A DNA stretch of 64,000 nt, taken from contig NC_092485.1 in the NCBI RefSeq assembly GCF_047495875.1, forward strand, positions 3,978,890-4,042,889. Reading direction: 5' to 3'. The DNA is from Pithys albifrons albifrons. Its lineage: Eukaryota > Chordata > Aves > Passeriformes > Thamnophilidae. Positions 11,131 to 24,660 of this stretch are shown piece by piece. Made by a program: the position numbers and the translations under genes. The notes beneath the pieces are model-generated. The model was not told the DNA's origin. It saw only the letters and a list, made by a program, of their open reading frames with translations, and made no database searches. Position 1 is the first letter of the stretch; each line of letters starts with the position of its first letter.

Positions 11131-13905
11131 AGTTGTGGCAAGATTCTCTGCCTCCCCTCCCACCTAACTCTGAAATGTTTTTTTTCCCAGTAAACAGGAA
11201 CTGGGGGGCACTGGTGGGTGTTGCCAGCAGAGCCCAATTTCCCTGGGCTGTCGGCGGGGCAGGGGCTCCCAGCTGGCCGGGCACCGCGTCCGTCTGTCCA
11301 TCCCTGTGGAAGCGAAGGGAGGAGTGGAGTGCACTGTCCGGCTCGTACGGGAGCAGAGCGTTGTGTTACAGTCTGTTAACTCGAAATAATTCAGCAGCGT
11401 CCCCTCGGCGAGCTGTGAAAAGCCCCCTTTGAGGTGCCCGTGTTGTGTAGGAGCCCGTTCTCCCCCAGGGCATTCTGCTATTAATTCATTAGATCTGAGA
11501 GTTTTTTCTCTCGTCCCCCCTCTTTTCTCTTCCTCCCCCCCCTCCCTTGCAATTCAAACAGTGATGAATGGACAAAAATCCCTCAAGGGAAACATTTTTT
11601 CACTTAGTTACAAAGATTTCATGGCTAATTAGAGTAAATGTGGTTTTTAGAGTGTTAATCTCTTAACCAGCTTGGCTGGGAGGCCACCGCCACAACAGCA
11701 AAGGGGAGGGCAGGGGGAACCAGGGGGGAAAAGGTGCTCCCAAGTTCTTCCTGGGGCTGAGCCACGGGCGCTGGTGGCTGGACCTGCTGTGTCCGTATCA
11801 CCCGGAGCATCCCGCGCTGACCTCCTTAGCTCTGCTAATGGGGTGCCCACCTCCCTCCGCGGGCACGGCAGGACAGGGGCACGGCTGTGCTGTGCGTGTT
11901 GGTCCGAGGAGGCCACGGGCTCTTTGTGTGCAGAAGTGCAGCGGGAGCCTCCGGGATGAAAGGCAAAGCGGGAACAAAAGCAGAATTGAGGGCAGCGTGC
12001 TGGCCTTGGGCGGCAGAGGCGGCCGCCCGGGGCTCGCGTTCAGAGGCTTTCTCTGCAGTGAAAATATATGTATTTACTGGGTGGTTTAGTGCCAGGAAGG
12101 GAAATGGGCTGCGGGTGCCTCGGGCTGCGTTCCCACGTGCTGCTGTGTCACAGGGTGGCCGCGACACCTCCAGCCCTCATTTATAGGGAGTGCCCAGACT
12201 CGCTGGTGAGACACGTGTGCCAGGGCACATGTTATTGTCAAAGCTGTGGTGATGGAAGTCATCCCCTTTGCTGCTGTGAAGGAGATTTATCCTTGATGTC
12301 TGCTGTCGTTTTTCTCTCTTCTCTGGCTCTTCCTACCTTGCCTGGGTTTGGCTTCACCCTGAATGGCTGTGGAAAATGGGGTGAGTAACTTGCGAGCTGG
12401 CTCTCTCCATGGCAGCCCACGACCCACCCCGGGCCCCACAGCCGGCACAGAGAGAGCTGGGGGGATATGGGAGTGGGATGTGGGCTTGAAATTCCTCTTC
12501 ATCCCACTAGAGGGGATCGTCTGGATCCAACTGAAAAATGAACGTAAACCCAGCAATGGGCAAAGCTGTGCCGAGGTGCAGCCTCTGGGTGATGGGGTAC
12601 AGGAGCTGGAAATCCGACCCGGAGCTTTGCTGCCACAGCACTGGAAGTGGGACAGGAGGATTTGAGGGCTTTTCAGACGTTCCTGCCAAGACAGGCTGGT
12701 TGTGGCTACCCGTCTTTGTGTGGCTTGTTGTTCCTCTGCCTGCCGTGTCTGAACCCAAGCAAGGGAGCTGCTCTAGCAGGACTTCACCAAGAAAGCACAA
12801 GTTTCCCAAACACGTGAATGCAACATATGTCAGTGATGCACCTAATCTGCTGCGTGGTTTTCAGTCAGAATTCTGATCCATCTGTGTGTCTCGGAGGGGC
12901 TGAGTGATGCTGTCAGCCTGAGGCTGGGTACCACAGTGCTGGCTGCTGCCTGGCAGCGGCTGCCAGGGATGGGGAGCTGCGAAAGGGGTGCCCTCCCCCC
13001 CTTATCAGAGAGAGCCCATCTCATGTTTCTTCCTGTAATCGCAGCTTCTGTTTGGATGAAATCGAACTGGGAGGTGACGATGGGGGGGCTGAAAAGCAAG
13101 ATAAATGTATCGTATTATGAAAATTTAATCCTGCTTTGCCTGGGCTAAAATGGCATTCAGAGCAGGAGATAAAAGGCATCAGAGTCACGTTATAAAAAAG
13201 TCCAGATGATCTCCAAAGGCAGAACGATAGTGAGCCTGAGAAAACCCTGCCAGCCAGGGCCCCCTGTGCCAGCGTGGCAGCTGGTGCTGCTCCTCCCTGC
13301 CTGGCACTGGTAGGGGGACCCTGCCCCTGCCCTGGGACCAGCCCTGCCATTGTCCAGGCTGGCACAGCTCCATGCGAGAGGCATGCTCAGTTCCAGCTCA
13401 CCACTTGCTAAAGGAGATAGTTCTTCCAAGAAAGAGAGGTCCTCTGTGGAAGTTCTGTTATCCAGCTGATGATATGTTAACGCTCTGCCCCATATTCCGT
13501 GTCTCCTGTGAGTTCCTAAAAATCCCAGTGCACAGGGATGACCCCTTCTACCTGGCTGGGGATCTCCTGAAGCCCAGGAGACCTGGAGAGGGTCTTCAGA
13601 GCTCCTGTCTGCTCCGAATATTCCCTCTGCCCCTCTGATGAAGGACAGATGGCAGTCAGGGGGGAAGAGTCCAGAGCCCATCCCTGAGTGATTTTTGGGG
13701 TCTGAGGGAAGGTCCTGCCTCTCTGGACCAGCTGCATGTTGTTCTTGGTGTTCCAGTGGCTTCCCAGGCAGGAACGTCCCTTGCAGCCCTTTTCCTGCTC
13801 CAGCACCATTTCCCCACTTCATAAAAGTGAAAGGTGATGTCTGAGTAAATATTACACTGACCTCTCACCTCGTCTCCTCCCGCTGCCGCCGCTGTTCCCT
13901 TCCAG

Positions 13906-14036
13906 AGCCGGGGCTGTGCCGCTGCAGAGCGGGCTTGGAGCTGGGCTCGGGACACGGTGGGGGCTCCATGCTGGAGCAGGAGCAGGAGCCTCACGCCTGG
14001 GAGAGGGATGGGAAGGGCAGGCTCCTTCCTGATGTG
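13906..14036 (+). other. Candidate cassette exon inside PLXNA2 intron 1
   Basis: A long pyrimidine tract (cctcgtctcctcccgctgcc and onward to ttcccttccag, ending at 13905) precedes a 131-base GC-rich segment that ends in a good donor, GATGTG|GTGAGTGGG. One frame is open throughout. If it were spliced directly to the acceptor at 28489, the Sema frame would not be extended, because a TGA is formed at the junction. It would then be a 5' UTR exon at most. It may instead be an alternative first-exon region or a chance arrangement in a GC-rich patch. Confidence 0.22.
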
Positions 14037-15787
14037 GTGAGTGGGTGTTGGATCAGTGGTCAGTCAGGCTTGGTGGGAGCAGTGGGAGCTCTCCCGGTGG
14101 GTGCCAGTGCCGTGTAACACCACACTCGTGCTCACAGCCCAGCCACTTACTGTGGTGGGAGCACAGGGTGTTGCTGCTCCAGCAGAAGAAGCTTTCGTGA
14201 GAACTTATACCAGGAAAATTACATGTGAGCAGGAGACTGTTCAGAGGAGCAAGCACAGGCAGGGAGAGCTGCATCTGTCTCTCTGTGTGACCTGGAGGGA
14301 CTGGGAGGGCTCTCCAGGAGCAGGAGCAGTGGCCTCAACTCGGGGCTTAGCAGTGGGATCGCTGGGATGTATGGGGGGAAGCCCCCTGGGATGCACAGGG
14401 AAGTCTTATTCCATTTTCCTACTGGAGGGATGGTTGATGGTGGAGTCACAGTCCTTGGAGAGGCCATTCCTGGTGTATATCAGGGCAGGTTAAAGGAAAC
14501 CGCTTATTTTGCTTTCAGCTCCTGGCTGGCTCTTACCAACACTTGCTAACCAGCAGTTTGATTCCTGCAGCAGCTCTGGAGCCCCATTTCCCTGTCCCAT
14601 GTCTCGGGAAGTCACCCAGCACTGGGGAAAACAGGAAAGCTGCGGGGCAGTGCTGGGCTGCCGCCGGCTCTGCCGCCCGTGACGCGCGCCGGGAAGGAAG
14701 CGCATCCAGCGCGGCCGGTCCTGGAGCCGCCGTCACACCCTGACTCAGCGTGGAAGAAGTTCCTCGTGTTATTTCCAGGCTCAGAGAGCCTGGGAACAAA
14801 TGCCTCCCGGGGAGATTTATGTGTAGTTCTTCCTCCGTAGCGGTTTCATGGCAGCGGGTGAGAGCTCGGGGCGATCCCTCGTGTGCGGCGCGTGGCACTG
14901 GTTGTACTGGGGGAAACTGGGTGTCCAGCAAGAGAGGGGCAGAAACCTGGAGGTGTGCAGAGGCTGTTCCTGCTTTGCTTGGTTAACCTGGGAATGAGCT
15001 TCCAAAAAGTGAGTTCGTGCTCCAAGTTTTTGAGATTAATACTGAAATAGCACTTGAAATGAGGCTTTGAATTCTTTTGATTCTCTTCTTGATTTCTGGG
15101 CTTTCAGGGTTTGGCTTGTCAAGGTTTTCTGAAGAGTCCAAAGTGGCTGTTTACTCTGTTGGAATGAGAAGATGAGATTCTGGGAATCAGCAGTTGGGAA
15201 GGCAGGTGCTGTGGTGTGCTGGTACCAGGGTTCAAACCTCCCAAGTCATGTTCCTGAAATGAGCCATTTCCAACTTCTTGGAGGATATTCCCAAAGCAGT
15301 GGTGAACGTGGCAGACCCCAAAGGGCTGGGTGCTTGCCCAGGTAGCCAAATCTGAGGGATTCACATGTGGCCAGTTTGTGTGAAGAGCTTTGTTCCCCGT
15401 GGCTGGGTAGATTTATTGGTGTCAGAGCAGAGAAATGGTAAGTTGGCTGCTTAACAGGGATGTTACAGTTCAACTCCATAAAACACTGCGGCTGTCTCCT
15501 TTACTCATTCCTTTGCCAAGTCCCCAAAAAGTCACAGTGACAGGAGCAGAGGATGGAGCAGTGCCCTCATGATCATATTTCCTGCCTTTGCTGGTTTATG
15601 TCACTGCCTGTAATGTTATTTAAACGAAAAAAAAAAGCCTGTGAATTTCCTTTTGATTTTTAATGGAAGTGCAAAGAGGTGGGGAGGAAAAGGGAGCGTG
15701 CCTGGAGGTTTCCTAACTGGCTCAAATATTTTTCTGCTTAAATTTGTCCTCTCAAGTTTTAAATTTGATGCTAAAATCTAGACCCGT

Positions 15788-15966
15788 GGAATGGGTTGGG
15801 TTGAAAAGGACCTTAAGGTCCCTTTCCTGGAAATGTTCAAGGCCAGGTTGGACAGGGCTTGGAGAAACCTGGTTTAGTGAAAGGTGTCCTTGCCTGTGGC
15901 AGGGGGACGAACTGAATGATTTTCAATGTACCTTTCAACCCAGACTAGTTTGGAATTCTGTGATAA
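15788..15966 (+). mobile_element. CR1 retrotransposon fragment, chimeric orientation
   Basis: Bases 15823-15966 match the sense 3' end of avian CR1: 'ggaaatgttcaaggccaggttgg', the 'cttggagaaacctggtttagtg' block and the 'cctttcaacccagact' tail. The first 29 bases (15788-15816) instead match the same tail in antisense. The two halves meet in a perfect 14-base palindrome at 15808-15821. This suggests a twin-priming or inversion event during insertion. The element is short and has no coding capacity. Confidence 0.8.
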
Positions 15967-18900
15967 ATCTTGAGTAGACAAATTGTCAGGAAGAGCTTTT
16001 CAAAGTTCAGCTTGGAATGAGAAATGCTTCTGTGTTTGCCTTAAAGCTTCTGTTAATTCTGACATTTGCTGTCTGCCCCTCTGTTTTTCCAAATCAATTT
16101 AACATTACAGAGACATCATCTATTGTGTTACAGAAGCTACAAGGGCCAAATGGACAAACATCCACAGTAATTTGTTTGGCTGAGAGATGATGCAGCAGCC
16201 AAAGAGTCACTGCAGGCTCTTCTCTCCTAGTTGTGAAGTTTTCTCTGCAGTTCTCAGAGAGTTAATCACAGCAGCAGCGAGGAGGAGCCCTGCTCTGATC
16301 CCTGCACTGGTGTGTTTGGCTCCTCTGGCAGCTGAGGAGCCTCACGGAGCAGGGATTGTATTAAAGGCCTGTTCAGTGCTAAGAGGTTCAGACTGTCTTT
16401 AAAAATCTCATAGCAACCAAGGAGCACAGGCAAACACTCCAGAGTTCACTGGAAGAAAGAGGCAGGAGCCCCTTTTGCTTGTCCCCTGGGATATAATAAG
16501 GTGCTGGTACAAGTGCTTGTGCAACTCAGCTTTTCAAGGCATAAATTGTGTGACAGGGACAATTCGGTTCCACCAAATGAACCCTCTGAAGTCGAGGTGG
16601 CCACAGCTTGTCCTGGGCTGAGCTGAGAAGTGTTAGAGCAAATTCCAAGACAGAAACAAAAGGAGAGGTTCTTTTAAAGCCTTCCAAGGATGTTGTAGAA
16701 CTTGTTTAAAAAAATAAAATAAAAAAAGCCCAGCCAGGGTACTGGGTCACTGGGAGGTTTAACCTCTGGAGTGACAGGTTGGGTGGGATTGGTCTGGCTT
16801 TGCAAAGGGAATTTTTCACTGCTAAGTGTGAATTCAGGAATATGTGTTGGGTTTTTAACTATTCATTTCCTTGCAGACTTGTATGAAATGGGCTCTATGT
16901 CAATCCAGTGGTTGAGATGAGATTTAATTTGCTTTTACTAAAGGTGTGTTCTCCCTGGGTGCGAGTCCTGCTGGCACAGGGCTTTGGGAAGCTCTTCTTC
17001 TCTACAAGAACCTGCTCTCACACCATCTGAGCTGCAGAGACCTATTGAAAACCAAACAATTTTGGCTTAATTTTCTTCTCCTCTCAAGATCTGAAAAAGA
17101 ACCCCAGTGCTTTCATCACAGACAGTGCAAATTTTAACATGAGAAAAAGCAAAATATTCCCTCATTTGTTCATCCCTGAGAATTCCTGTTTCATGCTCTG
17201 AAAATTCCCATTATAAACATGACACTTGGGCAGATTATCTGCTTTAGCCATCTTGTTACTGAGGAGGAGATCATATTAATTTCCTTGTCACTTAGTTTTT
17301 TCTCATATATGTGGGGTCCTTTGGTTAACAGTCTTATGAATTGTTATGTAAAGCAGTTGGGCTTTGCTTCTGGTGTCTCAAAAGACAATGGAATCAGCAC
17401 TGAAGTGATCCTGGATTTTCCAGGATCACCAGATTTCCTCAGAGTTGTGTGGAAACTCAGATTTGGGAGTTTGTTTTTGGCCAAACATCTCACCCATGTT
17501 GTGCCAGTGAAAGTTCTGCAGCTTTTGGGCTCAAATCATTGAGTTTTGGCTTTGTCCCCACAACCCCTGCGAGCTTCATAGGAATGTTTTGGGCAACTGG
17601 AAGACCAATTTGTGGTTGCACTTGTAAAACTGAACCATCTGAAAGTATTCTCCCATCCTGCACTGGTTCTCCCATCTTGCTTTGGTGTGATTATAGAGCA
17701 AACTCCTTGGTGGCTGCAGCTTTGGGTCTGCCAAAGGAACTGTGGAGTCCTGCAACAACCTCAGCTGCAGCTTCTCTCCCTCTGAGATCCTCTGTGTGTT
17801 TTATGGAATCAAGGAAATTCCATTGTCAGTTCTCACCCTGTCATCCCCTCAGTGATGCATCCAGGCAGGGGGATGAGGTGGTGTTGGTTTGGGTGCACAC
17901 CTGGGCTCTGCAGTGCCCTGGGGAGCTGGGGGTGGCTGGGATGGGGGTCACTGCCCTGCTCAGATGGGACTGGGGCCAGGCTGAGAGAGCTTCCACGGGG
18001 CAGTGTTGGATTACAGGGTGTGTGAGGAGCTCTCCAGGCAGCCAGGCTCGCTGCATTCCTGTGAAATATGGCCTTCCAAGCCCTTGAAGGATTTATTGTT
18101 TTCCGGGCACTGCTGGATCCAGTCCGATAGGCTGGATATAGGAAGGAAGTGACTCAGTTGCTCTACAGACAAGTGCAGCTTTGAAATTCAAAGAAGCAGG
18201 AGACAGCTGAGAGGTTCCAACTCATTCCCATCAGGAGTCAGACCCCTGTGTGTCTGTTACTCCTCCTCCTGCCTGGATTTCTGGTGGGCTGCGGGTGGGA
18301 TGGGGCAGGGGGTGGGAGGAAGGAGCTTGGACTGGCAGTGGTCATGGTGCCTCACCCTCTGGGGTGAGGGTGCAATGGGAGAGCAGGTGACAGAGTGAAG
18401 GTGGGGTCCCCCAGAGGGGAGAGGCCAGTCATGGTGGTGGGAGCAGCTGCGAGCTCTGCGCTGGCCTGACCATTGCCAATCGATTGCCACGCTGGGGGCA
18501 CAGCGTGGGACAGAACTTGCAGCAGCAACAGCTCCCAGGGTTTTTTTTATGGCATGTTTTCCACCCCCACAGGGTGCAGAATGAGCTGGGTGAGGAGTTT
18601 GGGTGCTCCAGCTCACCTGACTCCCTTCCTCTCACTCATCTTTTCCAGAGCTGTCCCTGCTGTCCCAGTGTTTGTGCTCTGCCCTGAGCTATCCGGGGAT
18701 TTGTAGAGCTACTGATTGTGCAAGACAAGCCCAGGTTTTCAGGATGTCTTATCCATCAAAGTATCCAGTCCCTCTTTAGCCTGGTAACTTCTGGCTGATG
18801 TCAGATGTGGATGTAAGCAGATGCTTTCTCCATTTTATTATCAGCTTGGTTGGAGAGAGAGAAGTTTCTAAATGACAGAGATCCTTAGCAAAGAAACAAG

Positions 18901-21497
18901 AGTTAGTGTTGAAAATAAAGAAAACAAGACAGCTTGTTTCATCTAAACAGAAGGGTTATTAAACAGGCTTGAATTAATCAGTGATCTGCCAGAGCTCTGA
19001 AATTGAAAAGCAGGGCAGAGGAGCATGGAGCTGATGAATGGGAAAGAGCCACTTTCTCAAGCAGACATTGATGTCCAAACACTCTGGGAGAGGAGATGAT
19101 GTTCATCTGATGGTGGGACAGAGGCGAGATGGCTCCAGGCTTTGGGATCCTTGGCTGGACCTCAGAACATGAGGCTGGGGGCACCTGGCTGCCCACACTG
19201 GGAGCCCCCTGGGCACTGATGCCCACATGAGATTCTGTCCACAGTCAGCTGCTGTCCCTGTGGCTGCAGTCTCTGTAGGTGGTGGCCACTTGTCATGCCT
19301 TGTGAAGCAGACTGGGCAGGGATAAAGGGACTTTACCATTCTCAGGGTTCAGGTATCTCCATACACTGTCAAAAATTGCATCAAGCCCCCAGTGATGCAC
19401 TTAGAGGAGCAACAGTCCTGGGTGAAGAGGCTTTGAGAGGTAAAGTGCTTCCTTTGTGTGGCTGATGAAGCTGGTGGTGATTGCAGTTCCCAACACACAC
19501 TTCCACTAAGACAGGCCCGACAAGGGCTGGTTAATGGTCCCTGAAGGGTTCTTCAGTGCTGTATGGCCTCTCTCCTGCATCAACCTGTCTGCTTCATTTT
19601 CCCTGTTAATTTGAGGGCTTTTGCAGTTGTGTTCTGCCTTTGGAAATCCTTGTCATCCCACAGTGGTAGCTGGATGATAATTCCTTCTGTGCTTGTGGTG
19701 GGAATGCCGGTGTCGTGACTGGCAACTGGAATTGGGAGTGGAGCAGTGAGCTGGTGCTGGGCTCACCACAGGGATGGCCCTCTCCCTGTGTGTGCTCCTT
19801 CACTTCTCACCCAGACAACTCCTGCCCTGTTTTGGTGCTGTACCAGCCCTGCCCTGCCAGTGTGATGAGGATAACACCATTCTGGAGTGGCACGGAGCAC
19901 CATCACGAGTGAACCCCCCTCAGACATGCCTGAATGTGCACACAGGCAGTGGTGTGTTCTTAAGAATTTCAGTCCTGCTGGCTGAGCAGAATCTGTAGCT
20001 GCACAGTTGGGGATTCAGCATCTCAGAACCTAATTTTAACAAATGTACAATTTCCTGGTTTACTTAGGTAACAGCACTGTGGCTACTGTGTAAATACATC
20101 TGGCTGCCGTGGGGAGTGTTGGGGATAACGAACACCACTCGCTGTACGGGGCTGGCACAGCCAAAGGATTTCTGTTTCAGGATTTCTGTTTAATGGAGTG
20201 GCTGGGGACCCATTTAATTTGAAGCTGGGGTTCTTCACTTGCCTGTGGTGCACTTGGAGTGAGGCCAGGAGAAGCTGCTGCTTATTTTTCTCCTCCAGTT
20301 CGGTGGCCGCTCTGTGATCTTGCCTCGTGCTGCACCGTAATATTCTCTTGTAATAAACTGCAGCTGGATGTCACCTGGGGAGAGAGTGCTGGGCTGAGGC
20401 TCTGGAGATAAAACTCCTCGCTTTGCCACTGGGACCTTGTGACTAGCCTTGAGCAAATCATTTAATCATTTAATCTGATTGCACCTAAGGTCACCAGCCA
20501 TTAAATTCCATTTTCTTGGGAATAAAGTCCATGAATAATCAAACGATGTTCAGGTGCACCAGCGAAGAGGTGGATAAACCTCAGTCCATCAGGACTCGGG
20601 TAAGAAACTAGAAAAAGCACTTTCTAGGGCACATACTGACCTAGATTGCCTGGAGGGGTTGTGGACTCTGTTTCTGGGGGTCCTTAAGGACAGTTTAGAG
20701 AAACATCAGTTGAATGATGGTTTTAACAGCTGGTCCTTGCAGCAGGAGGCTGGATTAGAGACTCACAACTTTCTGGCCACAAACTTTTATGATTGAACAT
20801 TATCCAAAGCCAGTGACCTGTTTACACAGGTTTGGCTAAACCTGAGACTTCCCAAAACCTGAATAAACCAGCTATGAAACTTCAGAAGTCTTAAATTTTT
20901 CCTTTGTGTCATACTTCAAGGCAACCAGGAAAGTCAGGATCTGTTCTGCTCCGTGCTCCAGCGTGTCATGTTGTCACCAGCCTTGAGTTTGTCCTCAGGG
21001 ACTGCCTGGTGAATAAAGTCCTCTTTTCCCAGCACCTCTCTTGATGCAAGGTAATTTATAAGCTATTTCACAGCAGTGTACTTGAAGCTCAATAGCTGCC
21101 AGCTGTGGTTTCTCAGATAGCAGGTGTCAAGTGTCAGCACAGGGAAAGAAAAAGGTGTCTAATTTCTGCCACCGAGGTGTCCGAGGTTGATTATGAATTT
21201 TTGTGGCCGTCTTTTGGGGTTGGTGGGTTAAATGACTCCAGCTGTAATGCACAGCTGGGTGTGAGCCACGCTGGAGCCACAGCTGCACTCCTGCTTTAGA
21301 CTTGCCAGAGGAGCCAGTGCTCCCTCGGAGACACTGATGAGCTTGGCAGCATTAAGGGAATGCCTCTTGCTGTGTGGCAGGGGGTGTTCAGCATCCTTGG
21401 GGGGCAGAGGCAGCCGTGCCTGTGTTGGCTTGTCATCACTCAGGGGAGAGCAGCCCTGCTCTGCTGAGCAGTCTCTGAGGTCACTTGGTTTTTTCAG

Positions 21498-21807
21498 CTG
21501 GGAGAAGACAAGCCTGAGGTCAGACCTCATTGTGGTCTGCAGGTTCCTCATGAGAGGCACCAAAGCAATGGCTGGAGCTCTGTCAGGGAGGTTTAGGATG
21601 GGTATTAGGAAAAGTTTCTTCCTCCAGAGGATGGTGGGGCACTCAACAGGCTCCCCAGGGCAGTGTCATGCTCCCAAACCTGCTCAAGGAGTGTTTGGAC
21701 AATGCTCTCAGACATACTGTGGGGTTTGGGGGTTGTCCTTTGCAGGGCCAGAAGCTGGATTTTGGTGACACTTCTGGGTCCCTTTCAACTCAGGATAGTC
21801 TATGATC
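21498..21807 (+). mobile_element. CR1 retrotransposon fragment (3' end, sense)
   Basis: The segment runs from 'ctgggagaagacaagcctgagg' through 'gggaggtttaggatgggtattagg' and a diverged 'cactcaacaggctccccaggg' block to 'ggtccctttcaactcaggatagtctatgat'. This is the order of a 3' CR1 end. It is more diverged than the fragments at 42.1 and 48.1 kb and looks like an older copy. Only non-coding 3' sequence or the extreme C-terminal part remains. Confidence 0.8.
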
Positions 21808-24065
21808 AAAGGGTTTGAGTAGAGGTACACCAAGAAGTGCTAAACCAGTGCCTCACACATCCTTTACTGCAGCAGTTTATTTCTGGTAACTTCCTTTTGA
21901 GTTTTTCATGGATGGAACATCTGAGTGCCTCCTGTATGGAAGGATTATATCCATTTCCCAGCTGGAACAACTGAGGCTGATCAACATGACTTGTCCAGGC
22001 TTGCTCAGCAAGGCTGAGTCCAAGCCAGGAGTAACTGCTGGGCAGGGTGCTGTGTTTTGCCCTGCAAACTGCAGTCTGGGCTTACAGCAGGTCCCTCCCT
22101 GGGATTTTCTCTTTCTCTGGCTCTGTTGGGATGTGTGTGCACAAGAAGGAGACAGGGGGAAGAGGTGATTTGCACAGTGCATGTTGTATAAACAATATCT
22201 GAGGTCTGGACAACATGAACAAATTTTCTGCATAATTCATGCAATCGTGTTTGTTATCAGGGAAATGCCTTTTCATGGCTGGGTTCTGTTCTTCCCCTCC
22301 TTTTCCTTGTCCCAGGCCTGGAGGAAGCAATAATCACAATACTGTATTTTGCCCTCTTAACTCTTTCTCAGAAAGCTGCCGAGGCTGTGAAATACCATCC
22401 CTGTGAATAAACAGCTCCGGGGAAGTGGGGACGCAGCTCCCGGTGCGGTTCCTGCTGGTGGCTGCCAGCACAGCCCTGGGCAGCAGGGACAGGCAGCCCC
22501 AGGGGGAGGCATGAAGGTGGATTTCAGTCCAAAAACCCAAAGGATTCAGGGCTTCAGCCTGTGCTTTAGGAAAAGGGAAGCCCCCCTCATTGCTTTGTAT
22601 TACAGAACTGTAATTATTCACATCAAGCTGCTGATAACATCAGTCGGTGTCAGGCTCTGCTGTGGTTGGTGTCTGGCTGGTGAAAGCTGCTGGGGTTTAG
22701 AAGGATGAGTTCCAGGGCTCCCCACAGCCCTGCTCCAGGATGGCTGAGGAAATCCTCTGCTTGGGGCATGGAGTGCCAAGGCTTCTCTTCCTAGGGAAAG
22801 AGGTGAAGACCTTTAGAGCAAGGCAGGGAGTTGTGTGAGTGGGCAGGCAGGTTTCTGCTGGGTAAGGGGGAATTTGGCAGCGCAGGACTTGCCTGCCTGC
22901 TTGGCCAAGGAGGCAGGACTGATGATCCAGACTTCTGATCTGGGCTGGGAACTTCCCAGAGCTTGGAGATGCGTCCATCAGACAGTTTGGCTCAGAGCTT
23001 TTGTCTCATTAAACCAAAACTGTATTAATTATCGCAAGGTCTTCCTCTATAGCTGACAAGTATGTCCTGACTATCACTCCTCCCAAGGGGATAAATCACT
23101 GGGGCAGCTCTAATGGTTGGAAAGGTTTCACAAGAAAATTCCCAATGGGCTCCAGGAGGGATGTGGACCCAGCAGATTTGCTCCCACTTGCTACAAAGAA
23201 ATGGCCAAACTCGTGGCTTTTTCCCCATTATTCCGGTTGGCAGATACGATATGGAGCCAATGCAAAGAGAAAGGGTCAGGCTGGTTGCAAGGGTGAGGTT
23301 GTTCCAAGCGGTTTGTTCTTGTCTTTTGGTTTATGTAGTGTAGCCTGCCCTTTTGGTGACCCTTCTGATAATTCTGGGGGGTTTCTGACAGCCTGGTGAC
23401 CTGCAGGGGAGGTCAGAGCCTGAGCCAGGCGCTCTCCCCGCTCGCAGCCTCACAGCAATGAATCTTATTTGACTATAAAAAGCAAAAAGGGCAGAATCCA
23501 CCTCCAGCTTAGAAAGCAATCAGGGGCCTCCTGCCCCTCTCCCTGCAGGCTCTGTTATTCTTCAGGAGGGTTTATTCAGAGAGACAACTCCCCCAGGCTG
23601 TGTGCCCTTGGGGGAAAAGCTGGAGTGGATTTTATCGCCCACTCCACTCCCACCTTGTGGGTGGTTGGGGACCCTCCGGGCTGGGGGCAATGCAGGGACA
23701 CCTTGGGCATGGGACCACCCTGGCACTGGGATGCTGGGACTGGGAGGATGTGGGCATCAGTGAGGATGTGGAGGTCAGTGCAGATTCCGGGGTCACTGAG
23801 GGCTTGTGTGGATGCTTTGCTGTGTCCTGGAGGTGCTCGGGCTGTAGGAGCTGCCTCCTCCAGAGGGGTTGGAGTATCCCAGGAGTGCAGGACCTGATGG
23901 AGAAGGGGTAGCTGGTGAGGGCACAGTGGTGCTCTGTATAAATCACTGCTCACAAGACCAACCCTCCCCTGAAAGAAAAGACACCATCACCACAAAGCAA
24001 ACACAGCTGCCGTGCTGGTGACATCAAAATTGTTCCTTTGATCCATCATTTTCCACAGGAGATTC

Positions 24066-24145
24066 TCTTTTTGTTTTTGCTTTAATTTTCCTTTTTTTTT
24101 TTTTTTTGCCTGTGTGGTGTTTTGCCTTTTCTTTTTTTTTTTTTT
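24066..24145. repeat. T-rich low-complexity tract (T16 and T14)
   Basis: The tract holds T16 at 24092-24107 and T14 at 24132-24145 in an otherwise T- and TTTGC-rich stretch. It is simple sequence with no attached retroposon body. Confidence 0.85.
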
Positions 24146-24299
24146 GGTGTGCACAAAATGCCACTAATGACAAACTGTGGTGCCCGTGAGTGAGTGGCAG
24201 CTGAAATAAGAGAAATGACTAATCGTGCCTCCTGAAACCCTGTCACAGGGAGATTAAATGAGCCCTTTTTTCTTCCCCCCTCAATGAGAATCATGGGCA

Positions 24300-24500
24300 T
24301 TTGAATAATAATATTATAGTCTCCATTAGGATGACAGTGGGGGAAAAAAATCGGCTCAGACCTGTGATTATTCCTTCAATCTAATAATTATTTAAATACC
24401 AGATAACTCCTTTCAGCCTAATTGAGGCCTTTCAGCTGCTTGGGTTTATATTGTGTCCCTGAATTTACTCTCGCTTTCACCTTGCGTTACTAATAGCTTC
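24300..24500. promoter_or_regulatory. AT-rich block, possible regulatory element
   Basis: This repeat-free block is rich in homeodomain-type words (aataattatt, tctaataattattta, ctaattgagg, actaatagc) within intron 1. It differs from the GC-moderate neighbourhood and resembles conserved intronic enhancers in composition. Function is unproven. Confidence 0.2.
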
Positions 24501-24536
24501 AGATTGCCTTGAAGGGTGTATTTTAAACTGTCTTCC

Positions 24537-24562
24537 AAAAAAAAAACAAAAAAAAAGAAAAA
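24537..24562. repeat. A-rich low-complexity tract
   Basis: Runs of A interrupted by a single C and a single G. It lies about 100 bases before an antisense CR1 copy and does not look like that element's tail. Confidence 0.85.
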
Positions 24563-24660
24563 TTAATGATCCAATAGTATTTAAGGACCAGAGTTAAAAT
24601 TGCCCACTCTCCTGTTTAACTCCCCAGGTGTTTGGCCATCCCCAGACTCCTTCAGAGGGA

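Noticed and set aside
17449..18087. 212-codon plus-strand frame in intron 1
   Set aside because: It opens at GTG, has no recognised domain and shows no flanking splice signals; a long chance frame.
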